A stretch of 64,000 nt of DNA. Source: Myxocyprinus asiaticus (lineage: Eukaryota > Chordata > Actinopteri > Cypriniformes > Catostomidae). Under the pieces are notes generated by a model. It was not told the origin of the DNA. It saw only the letters and a list, made by a program, of their open reading frames with translations, and ran no database searches. A program made the translations under genes and the position numbers. Shown here one piece after another: positions 55,930 through 64,000 of the stretch (within the stretch, counting starts at the first letter, position 1; each line of letters begins with the position of its first letter). The stretch spans positions 46,944,594 to 47,008,593 of the forward strand of contig NC_059358.1 of the NCBI RefSeq assembly GCF_019703515.2, written 5' to 3'.

Positions 55930-56520
55930 CGAGTTTGATTTTGACCTTGTCCTTGAGTGCAATTTTGGGCTCTCCGTCGAGGAGCCCCTGGTTGTGCAGA
56001 ATCTTTGCCAAAGATGAACAACGTGGTATGAGGCCCTACGTTAGGCAAGCGTTGTTGTGCAGTATTTTTGTTGAAAGATAAACAACATTTGATAATGAAA
56101 ACCCTCCGACGAGGGAAGAGTTGTTTGGATATCTTTGCCGAAAGGTGAACAATGTAGCGTAAAGCCATACGATAATGGCGATGTTGCATGCAATCCCTTC
56201 ATTGAAAGAAAATATTTGATTATGAACCCTCTGGCGAGCGCGGACATTGTATGATGGTTATCTTTGCCGAAAGGTGAACAACATACGATAATGGTGATGT
56301 TGCATGCAATACCCTTCGTTGAAAGATATCCCATGAGGCTCCAGCCCTCCGACAAGGGCGGACATTGTTTAATGATTATCTTTGCCAGGGTGAACAGCAT
56401 ACATAAAGCCATACGATAATGGTGATGTTGTCATGCAATACCCTGTTGAAAGATATCCCATGATAGTATGAGCTTTCCAGCGAGGGCGAGCTGACTGTGC
56501 AATACCTCTGCAAAGGAAAC
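55930..56520 (-). repeat. Tandem hairpin array, Ngaro B
   Basis: The same unit type as 39490-40145, more degenerate. CCAT-ACGATA-ATGG hairpins occur near 56166 and 56408, and CCCTC-CGAC-GAGGG near 56102. GCCCT-CCGACA-AGGGC is near 56344. It lies between the recombinase and the split repeats, as in Ngaro A. Confidence 0.75.
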
Positions 56521-56663
56521 CATGCTTGAGATTATGGAAGCCCTGGCGAGGATGGTAGACATAGTTATGCGTTATCCTTGTGAAATGATGGACGTGCTTG
56601 AATTGAATCATTGTGTAGGGAATATGTGATGGGAGAGAGCCACCAACCACCACCAGATAGGTG

Positions 56664-57416
56664 TTAAAACTTACGGCTGATGGAGAGTTGAGCTTGTTTG
56701 ATTATTTGAGTGTTAGGTCGAATATATTTCAGGCACGATGAGAAAGACCAATGGCCGAGCATCTTGATAGTGGACTCTGGTATACCTCGATGAGCGGCAG
56801 TAGTAGCTGCTCCGATAAGAAATGAGTACCCCGAGAAGACATGGGGGGAGAGACCACAATGTTTTAGGGTAGCGGAGAGGTGGTTTCTGAACCAATAGCG
56901 TGACATGGGGGCTAGGGATGGAGAGATGAATAAGGGAGAGTCGGCAGCGAAATGTGAATGAGTTTGCAGGTATTTAACCATAGAGGTGAAGGGGCAAAAG
57001 GGGCTAGATATTTTTGAAAGGGTTATTTTCCGGCCGCGCCCAGATTGGTCTGATTTAGAGTGTTTGATAAAAAGGGAGAAAGAATTAGGGGAAAATAAAA
57101 TGTCAGAAAAGGAAATGTCGTGAGAAGGTGAAAAGGAGAGAGAGTTCGTAGTGAATTCTCCACACCTCATAAACCCATAAAAAGCTAAAAGGAAGGCTGC
57201 TTCTAAAAGAATATCAATATATTCTGTGAAGAGACGTGATCTGAGTGAAGAAATCATGAGGTGAAGGATGTCTAGGGTGATAGATAACCTCTTGTCGGGG
57301 AGGGAGGGGCAGGATTTTTGGACTCCTTTGAGCAGCAGTCGAATGGAGCGATTGGAGAAAAAGCTGGGGGTGTCGGGAGAGTGGCATCTGGCATGAAATT
57401 GAATGTCGGCTACCAT
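56664..57416 (-). pseudogene. Ngaro B tyrosine recombinase, open frame with altered active site
   Basis: A 250-codon frame. FLLAFYGFMRCGEFTT carries the first catalytic Arg region, KHSKSDQSGRGRKI follows, and PESTIKMLGHWSFSSCLKYI holds the late His/Trp and catalytic Tyr. The HxxR box should precede IGAATTAAHRG; here it reads GYSFLIGAATTAAH, i.e. His replaced by Tyr and Arg by Leu. The family recombines circular cDNA into the genome. Loss of these two residues makes activity unlikely although the frame is uninterrupted. The start at 57416 is the first Met and may not be the natural one. Confidence 0.85.
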
Positions 57417-57597
57417 TTTGTTGAGAGATGTCTAGTGTAAAAGCAAAAGGAAATGAACGTGAAAACTGTGGAGATCAGAACGGGAAAAAGAGGAGTACTG
57501 TGTGATAAGCAGAAGGAGGAATAGTGGGCCCAGGCGGAGTTGCAGGAAGTGAGTGTGGACCGGGCAAGTCCTCTCTGCATGAGAATTGAAGCGGAAT

Positions 57598-59089
57598 TTA
57601 AAAGGGGTAGTAAAGAGGGGCTTGATCCAGCAGGAGGTCTGAGAGGGATGGGCAAGGAATAGGTTTTTTGCTGGTGGAGGGGGATAGTCTGTGGAACTCC
57701 TGGAAGTGAAAACGAGAGAGGGAGTCAGCAATTACATTAAAAAAAACAGGAATGTGTCTGGCTGAAATAATAAAGTTGCAGGAAATGCTCTGCCATGTCA
57801 GACGTCTCATGAGGGACAGGATGAGCCTAGAGGAGGACCGGCCTTTATTGATTATAGTGACGACTGCGGAATTGTCGCAAAAAAATACGATTTCGTTTGT
57901 GTGTCCAGAGGGAACCCCATATGATGCTGGCCATGACGATGAGATCGAAGAGATCAGGTGAGGGAGCGTTGGTAGCTATATTGAGAAATACGTCTGGCCA
58001 TTTCCCTGCAAACCATGATCCTTGAAAATATCCTCTGAATCCTACGGAGGGAGCCGCGTCAGTAAAAAGGGACATGTCATCTGGGGATTCGTGTTTTTTA
58101 TTGTGAAAAAAGGAAATGCCATTCCAGTGATTTAATATATTTGACCAGAAGAGGAAGTCCGAGCGGCAGCCGTCATCGATTGATATGATGTCGGAGAGGT
58201 TGTCTACAGAATGGGCTAGTGTGAGGAGGCGGGAAATGAAGGAGCGGCCTTGAGGAATGATGCGCATGGCAAAATTGAGGTAGCCTAATAGGGACAGGAG
58301 ATCGTGTTTTGAGACTGAAACTGACTGGAGAAACAACATGCAAATTGACCTGATCCTGTCGAGTTTATCTTTAGGCAGGGAAGCTTGCATGTTTAGAGAA
58401 TTGAGCATGATGCCGAGAAATTTGAGAGACGTGGTGGGGCCCATGGTTTTTTCATTTGAGAGGGGAACACCCAACTTGTGAAAAAGCTTGATTAGGACAT
58501 CCAAAATGGGGGTGTGTGCAGCGGGGTGATTGATAAGCAGAAAATCTTTGAGCAGGTGAAATACGAAGGGGAGCTTAAAATGACTGAGAAGGATCCAGCA
58601 AAGGCATTCCGATAGCAAATTAAAAATGTGAGGGCTACTTCTGCACCCGAAGGTGAATCGGACAGCGAAGTAAAATTTAGACTGCCATCTGACTCCGAAG
58701 AGGGGCCAGTCGGCGGGGTGGATGGGCGTGATTTTGAACGTGTCTTTGATGTCTGCTTTAGTGAGTAGGGTGCCATGCCCGGCCTTGGTGATTAATTGAA
58801 TGGCATGATCGACTGAGGCATAGAAAAGAGAAAACAGCTCTAAAGGGATCATGTCGTTCATGCTAGCCACGTATCCTGATCGCGGAGCAGACAGATCGAA
58901 AATCAGCCTTTTCTTGCCTGAATATTTGCGAGTGGCTAAGCCAATAGGATTTATCCTGAAAGGACAGAAGGGTGGAGACCTGGAAGGGCCTATGAGATAA
59001 CCTTTACTTAGTTCTTTAGCTAGGAGATTGGACACAACTGCAGTTTCTGCCAGTGCCAATTGTAGATTTTTTGATATATGCGTGTGCAA
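57598..59089 (-). pseudogene. Ngaro B reverse transcriptase and RNase H
   Basis: A 414-codon frame (59089-57845) includes KKRLIFDLSAPRSG, LLTKADIKDTFKITPIHPAD with the first catalytic Asp, FAVRFTFGCRSSPHIFNLLS and FHLLKDFLLINHPAAHTPIL. The last is the catalytic box: the usual LLDD reads LLKD. DMSLFTDAAPSVGF starts RNase H. The domain continues in another frame at 57810-57598 (LTWQSISCNFIISARHIPVF), so one frameshift lies near 57830. The role would be copying element RNA to DNA. Confidence 0.85.
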
Positions 59090-59289
59090 TGGGGGGAGAG
59101 AACGCCGACCTGAAATCCCTGTGTCAAGCCACTTAGAAGAAAATCAATGAGTAGAAAGGTAATTCTAGAGAACTGAAACATTAATTGGGGTGGAGGGATA
59201 GTGGGTTAGAATTTCCTTGAAAAAGCCAGTTGATTCCCTTGGGGGGTGAACGCGGCGTGGACACACGGATTTCGGATGCGGGTCCTTGC

Positions 59290-60192
59290 AAAACTACAAA
59301 CATGAGAAAAAAACAGTTAGAAAATGCACACACGGATGAGAGAGCTGCATATGGCGCAAGTAAGCGCTCGGTGCGCCCCGAAATGTCTGATGAGTAACTC
59401 TGTGTCGGAGATGGACCAGTTAATTATTTTATTAAACTGGGAAATGTACATGGCGGATTTAGCTGAAAATGATTTATGATATTCATAGAAGAGCGTGCTG
59501 CCATATTGCTGATTGAAATCGGTGATCAAACGAGGTAAGCGTCTAATTCTTCATTCTGCGCTCGGGGAAAGCACTGCAGAGAATGTCTCTATAAACACCA
59601 AAAGCAATGACAAATTTGTGAAAGGGGAGGTTGTGCAAAAGTCTGGGATCTGAAGACTTGAGGGCTACTGACACATCCCCGCAGTCCACAACTTGACGAT
59701 CACATGCAGGAGAGGGGAGCAAAAGATATGCTAAATTTATGTCTTTACCTTTGATGATTTGAGCTGTGAGCGCTGACGAGACCTTTGCTGCAGGTGAAAC
59801 AAAACTCGTACCTGACGTGTGAGCGGGGGAGGAGGTTGCCAGAGAGAAGAAGCTAAAATAGCTACGGGGTGAGGGTCTGTCTGTGCTGGAGCTGAAGAAA
59901 TGGAAAGTTGTGAAGATTCAAGGAGTAAAAGTCTGGAATCTATGATTTTAACTGACACGGCGATTGATCTCATGGTTTCTAGCACTGGGTTGAGTATTCC
60001 GGTTGATGTGGATGCTGTAGCTTCGCCTGAGAGAAGTCTCCGACGTGACTGTGTGATAACCGGGGTTCCGGATTTAGCGGAATGCTTACGCCCCGTAGTT
60101 TTTGTAGTGGGGGCAGAGAGTTGAGAAGTCATGGCTGCATCATGAGGAAGAGAAGGTGCGATTCCCAGGATGTCGAGAGCTAGCTGATTCAC
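59290..60192 (-). pseudogene. Ngaro B ORF1 (gag-like)
   Basis: The N-terminal frame 60192-59737 (MNQLALDILGIAPSLPHDAA, then a Ser/Thr/Gln-rich segment) and the C-terminal frame 59529-59317 (ITDFNQQYGSTLFYEYHKSF, SAKSAMYISQ, LTCAICSSL) resemble the gag-like ORF1 of Ngaro elements in position and in the YHKSFSA motif. The frames do not join without a shift near 59700. Function inferred from position. Confidence 0.65.
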
Positions 60193-60424
60193 CTAAGACC
60201 TAGAGAGATCGGGATCAATGGAGATGCCTTTGTCGGCTAGCATTTCTAAAATCCTTCCGAGGGGGGAGCAATCCCATTGGGACTCCTGTGTACCCAGGCG
60301 CTCGCTGCGCCGAGGAGCTGTTTGATCCTGGATATAAGGTAAGGAGCATGGAATGAAATCTGTGTCCTAAGCGAGTATTGACTCGTCACAGAGCGAAACT
60401 AAGTCTTCGTCAGACATAGTAGCT

Positions 60425-60590
60425 GTTGATGATTGCCGTGTTAGCACACTGAAACAGCAATGTGATAGATTGTGAGCAGACTTATAAAGCAATGGCTTAC
60501 ATGTGATTGGCTAGGAGTTACCTAGCTAATGGTGCGATGATGTACAGCTGCTACTCTTCCCGCTAGAACTACGCTGCGCTTACATTTCTA
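60425..60590 (-). repeat. Ngaro B A1 repeat (5' end)
   Basis: TTGCCGTGTTAGCACACTGA through GGCTAGGAGTTACCTAGCTA to CCCGCTAGAACTACGCTGCG matches the A2 unit at 53578-53735 closely. It marks the 5' boundary of Ngaro B. Confidence 0.85.
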
Positions 60591-61185
60591 GAAAAAAAAC
60601 ACATTTGCGCAATCAGACTTTTAACTCAAAACCTTACTTACATATAGCCCTTGTGACAATTAGCCCCATTCCCCCTATATCAAAATAATCTCACTTCAAT
60701 AATTATATCCTTTAAAAAAAATAAAATAATAATAATAATAAAAAAATAATTCAAATATTTCAATCAATTAATATATCAGACTTATTCAGCATCATTGGGA
60801 TAGGCACTGGGAAAGGCAGGACCAGAACGAATAGAGAAACAAATACATGATTAATAGTGATAGGTTATGTAGAGCAGGGGTGTAAAACTCATTTTCAATT
60901 CAGGGTGAATTGGGCTAAAAGTCACTTTATGCAGGCCCAATTGTTTTTATTTGTTAAACCTTGATGAATCCATGAATGGAGAGTGGATGCACAGACCATT
61001 ATGAGCTAATAAAGTCCTGTATCACATTTATAAAAAGCCATCTGAAAGTGATTGTAACACAAAGTAAGGCCTAAAATAAAAATACACTGCACAGATAATC
61101 GTACAGTATATGTAGCTGATGGGTTGTAAAAAACAACACAGGATACCAAAATATCTTTTGGGGGTTTTATTCTGACGGCTGTTGA
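60591..61185. other. Spacer with a DNA-element end
   Basis: AT-rich. GCAGGGGTGTAAAACTCATT at 60875 resembles the end of a common fish MITE; the partner end was not found. No gene. Confidence 0.35.
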
Positions 61186-62330
61186 AAAAAGAGAAGAAAA
61201 TAAAACAGCGGTTGATTGGGCCATATATACGGGAGAAAAAAATTCAGTTGATTCGTCTCTATCAAGGGAATCTTCCAACTGAGAATTATGTCTCTGACTT
61301 TTGAGGACTTCGCGACCAGGTGAATTTTAATGAGGTAGCTCTTAAGAACCTTTTCCAGGCTGGTCTAAATGAGCCCATATATTCTGTGTTGCCGGGAAGC
61401 TAAATTAATTGGATTCTGGTTAAACATATTGATTTGATTGATTTGGTTCACCGTTCACTGTGGGAATTGCGGATGAGGATGCCATCACTCCTTCAGCGGA
61501 CACTACAACTGAGTCCCCATTACTGGCCTCCACATCTGAGTCCCCGGCTGCCACAGCCACTATGGCTGCCACAGCTCACGAGCCAGTGCCCATGCCTGCC
61601 ATGGCCCATGAGCCAGCGCCCTCACCTGCCATGGCCCATGAGCCAGCGCCCTCACCTGCCACGGTCCACGAGCCACGAACCAGTGCCCACGCCTGCCATG
61701 GTCAATGAGCCAGTGCCCACGCCTGCCACGGTCAATGAGCCAGTGCCCACGCCTGCCACGGTCAATGAGCCAGTGCCCACGCCTGCCACGGTCAAAGGGC
61801 CATTTTCTGAAGCCTCAACTGTCCCAGAGCCTTTGGCTGTAGCCTCAACCATCCCAGAGCTAGCGTCTGACACCTCCTCAAGCCATGTTGTCAAGCCTGC
61901 CATGTCAAGCTGCCATGTTGTCACGCCATGCCAAGCCACCACATCTGACCCACTATGCCAGGCTGCCTTAACCCTTGTGCCTCTGCCCCCTGGGTCTCTT
62001 CCTCCAGTGGCTCCGCCCACAGAGTCTCCAGGGGCTCCACCCCCTGAGAGTCTAGCATGCCATGCTGCCACTTCAGCCTCACCATACCACGCTGTCTCGT
62101 CAGAAACTGCTCCACAACCCACATCTGTCTCGTCAGGCTCTGCTCCACAGCCTATGTCTGTCTTGTCAGACCCTGATCCCCAGCCCGCCATGCTCCACAG
62201 CCCACATCTATATCATCAAGCCACACTTCGGAAGGCCGCGGCTGCTCCTTTGGGCGGATGGCAGTGGCAAGGACTCCATGAGAGCGCATCCCTCCTCCTT
62301 CCCGGGTTTCGGGACCAATGTAACAGTATA
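61186..62330 (+). pseudogene. Gypsy-type gag with proline-rich decapeptide repeats
   Basis: The first part (about 61186-61440) reads LIRLYQGNLPTENYVSDF, stop, LRDQVNFNEVALKNLFQAGL and NEPIYSVLPG across one stop, which resembles the gag domain of a cyprinid Gypsy family. A long Pro/Thr/Ala-rich segment follows with decapeptide repeats of the HEPVPTPATV kind, changing frame near 61675. The C-terminal part is compositionally biased (PPGSLPPVAPPTESPGAPPP). No protease or reverse transcriptase follows. Confidence 0.6.
61565..61797 (+). repeat. 30-bp minisatellite (decapeptide repeat)
   Basis: About eight units of the type CCTGCCACGGTCAATGAGCC + AGTGCCCACG. Units 2-3 carry CCATGGCCCATGAGCC; units 5-8 carry GGTCAATGAGCC. 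The fourth unit has 7 extra bases (CGAGCCACGAACCA), a small tandem duplication that shifts the reading frame. Confidence 0.9.
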
Positions 62331-62559
62331 AGGATGGGCAAGGAGGAGGCAGGAACTGGCTGAACAGTCAAAGTAATATTTAATGTAAAATTAAAACCTA
62401 AAGACACAAAACACAAACACACACACGGCAGCTGCGTGTGGCTCTCTCTCTCCCGAACTGCCACATCCGGCTGCCTTTATCCCTCTCCGGGGGCTGGGCG
62501 TGAGTAGTCACGGCCACGCCCTCCTCCTCATTTCAACATTTTTAACCAGGCTTTAAGGA
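62331..62559. repeat. Possible Gypsy LTR fragment
   Basis: TGTAACAGTATAAGGATGGG after GTTTCGGGACCAA resembles the start of an LTR (TGTAACA) after a Gypsy internal region; CTCTCTCTCTCCC and AAACACAAACACACACACG are simple-sequence stretches. The end was not found. Low certainty. Confidence 0.3.
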
Positions 62560-63862
62560 TATGTAAACTCAGCAAAAAAAGAAATTTCCCTTTTCCAGGA
62601 CATTGTATTTTAAAAATAATTTTGTAAAAATCCAAATAACTTTATATATATTCATTGTAAAGGGTTTAAACAATGTTTTCCATGCTTGTTCAATGAACCA
62701 AAAACAATTAATGAACATGCACCTGTGGAACGGTCGTTAAGACACTAACAGCTTACAGACGGTAAGCAATTAAGGTCACAGTTATAAAAACTTAGGACAC
62801 TAAAGAGACCTTTCTACTGACTCTGAAAAATGCCAAGGGTCCCTGCTCAACTGCGTGAACGTGCCTTAGGCATGCTGCATGGAGGCATGAGGACTGCAGA
62901 TGTGGCCAAGGCAATAATTTGCAATGTCTGTACTGTGAGACGCCCAAACAGTGCTACAGGGAGAAAGGAAGGACAGCTGATCATCCTCGCAGTGTCAGAC
63001 CATGTGTAACAACACCTGCACAGGATCGGTACATCTGAATATCACACCTGGAGGACAGGTACAGGATGGCAACAACAACTGCCTGAGTTACACCAGGAAT
63101 GCACAATCCCTCCATCAGTGCTCAGACTGTCCGCAATAGGCTGAGAGAGGCTGGACTGAGGGCTTGTAGGCCTGTTGTAAGGCAGGTTCTTACCAGACAT
63201 CACCGGCAACAATGTCACCATAGGCACAAACCTACCTTGGCTGGACCAGGCAGGACTGGCAAAAAGTGCTCTTCACTGACGAGCCGTGGTTTTTTCTCAC
63301 CAGGATGGTCGGACTCGTGTTTATCGTCGAAGGGATGAGTATTACACTGAGGCCTGTACTCTGGAGTGGGATCGATTTGGAGGTGGAGGGTCCGTGATGG
63401 TCTGGGGCATTGTGTCACAGCATCATCAGACTGAGCTTGTTGTCACTGCAGGCAATCTCAATGCTGTGCAATACAGGGAAGACATCCTCCTCCCTCATGT
63501 GGTACCCTTCCTTCAGGCTCATACTGACATGACCTTCCAGCATGACAATACCACCAGCCATACTACTCGTTCTGTGTGTGATTTCCAGCAAGACAGGAAT
63601 GTCAGTGTTCTGCCATGGCCAGCGAAGAGCCTGGATCTCAATCCCATTGAGCACGTCTGGGACCTGTTGGATTGGAGGGTAAGGGCTAGGGCCATTCCCC
63701 CCAGAAATGTCCAGGAACTTGCAAGTGCCTTGGTGAAAGAGTGGGGTAACATCTCACAGCAAGAACTGGCAAATCTGGTGCAGGCCATGAGGAGGAAATA
63801 CACTGCAGTACTTAATGCAGCTGGTGGCCACATCAGATACTGACTGTTACTTTTGATTTTGA
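62560..63862 (+). mobile_element. Tc1-like transposon, 3' end lost
   Basis: The left terminal repeat TATGTAAACTCAGCAAAAAA is typical of a third fish Tc1 family. The transposase follows on plus. The element stops shortly after the transposase stop, at CTTTTGATTTTGA, where family L LTR sequence begins in inverse orientation. The 3' untranslated region and right terminal repeat are missing. Confidence 0.85.
62830..63843 (+). pseudogene. Tc1-like transposase, frameshifted N-terminal half, long C-terminal frame
   Basis: The start MPRVPAQLRERALGMLHGGM at 62830 leads to a helix-turn-helix-like region with a stop near 63008. Frames change around 63100-63290. The first Asp motif is visible in VLFTDEPWF (about 63265). 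The frame from 63286 is open to TGA 63841-63843 and includes GGGGSVMVWGIVSQH, MTFQHDNTTSHTTRS (second Asp) and LDLNPIEHVWDLLDW (third acidic residue). Cut-and-paste transposase family; inactive through frame breaks. Confidence 0.85.
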
Positions 63863-64000
63863 TCATCAAAGATAATTATCAATTATCAAAAATCAATAGA
63901 ATATTAATAAGGATTAACATTGACGGGGCACCACCCTGGAATTAGGGACTAATAACCAAATAGTAAAACAGTCTCAATATTAGATTGTTTTCTTAGGAAA
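63863..64000 (-). mobile_element. Long LTR family L, copy 3, inverted fragment at the window end
   Basis: The 138 bases are the inverse complement of 33496-33633 (and of the corresponding part of 54135-55925) with few differences; for example TGACGGGGCACCACCCTGGA matches TCCAGGGTGGTGCCCCGTCA. It continues beyond the window. Confidence 0.9.

Larger units (their letters stand above)
53375..60590 (-). mobile_element. Ngaro-type tyrosine-recombinase retrotransposon B, nearly full length
   Basis: On the minus strand: A1 repeat (60590-60425), ORF1 (60192-59290), reverse transcriptase/RNase H (59089-57598), recombinase (57416-56664), hairpin array (56520-55930), then B1-A2-B2 (53925-53375). The 3' part is split by a solo LTR at 54135-55925. 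It is better preserved than Ngaro A, but key active-site residues are changed in both the reverse transcriptase and the recombinase. Confidence 0.88.

Noticed and set aside
61652..62191. 179-codon minus-strand Gly/Val-rich frame with repeats (VAGVGTGSLT)
   Set aside because: It is the antisense of the 30-bp minisatellite in the gag. The repetition is inherited from the plus-strand unit.

Overview
The window looks like a repeat-dominated stretch of a teleost genome, most likely a cypriniform (carp/minnow-like) fish. The basis is the combination of DIRS and Ngaro tyrosine-recombinase retrotransposons, CR1/L2-like and L1-like LINEs, several Tc1-like transposons, Ty3/Gypsy elements, tRNA-derived SINEs and dispersed repeats that I recognise from cyprinid genomes. 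Two multi-exon gene remnants carry splice sites. I see no intact host gene, no rRNA gene and no functional tRNA gene. Nearly every coding stretch is a decayed mobile element.

Layout. 1-1470: DIRS copy 1 (gag plus tyrosine recombinase, middle deleted). 2017-4829: non-autonomous element with GATACC-rich ends, carrying a nested hAT-like element (2530-4414). 5485-5930: tRNA-derived SINE. 6387-9762: CR1/L2-like LINE copy 1. 9898-10495: deleted Tc1 on the minus strand. 10841-14105: MITE-like repeats. 14159-15394: nearly intact Tc1. 15878-19085: LINE copy 2. 19107-19943: exons of a Ulp1-like (C48) peptidase gene. 20303-23165: SINE and MITE fragments. 23390-27430: decayed Ty3/Gypsy. 27431-29350: DIRS copy 2. 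29351-30165: gag remnant with a damaged zinc knuckle. 31540-35365 (minus): exons of a decayed integrase-core gene, interrupted by a 2.07-kb solo LTR and a MITE. 35985-36789: second type of solo LTR. 37261-38598: element with long inverted repeats. 38605-42085: Ngaro A (minus). 43610-44095: LINE fragment. 45558-49706: Tc1 remnants with a truncated L1 inserted. 49707-53374: mostly unassigned. 53375-60590: Ngaro B (minus), split by a second copy of the long solo LTR. 61186-62330: Gypsy gag with a decapeptide minisatellite. 62560-63862: Tc1 fused to a third, inverted fragment of the long LTR.

How the parts relate. The region is a palimpsest of insertions: hAT inside another DNA element, DIRS abutting Gypsy, LTRs inside Ngaro and inside a gene remnant, L1 inside Tc1. 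Target-site duplications can be read for several: TTGTAAAG/CTGTAAAG, GCAATGTG, ATAG, CCTT, TTTAC, ATCAAAGG/ATCTAAGG and ATGAATATGAA. They give exact boundaries and a relative order of events.

Most notable are (i) a tandem array of about 130-bp units downstream of the Ngaro recombinase, in which paired hairpins show compensatory stem changes; (ii) the five-exon integrase-core pseudogene; (iii) the Ulp1-like exons with a recognisable catalytic motif; and (iv) a long LTR family with three copies here. Family names rest on motif recognition by eye. No database search was possible.
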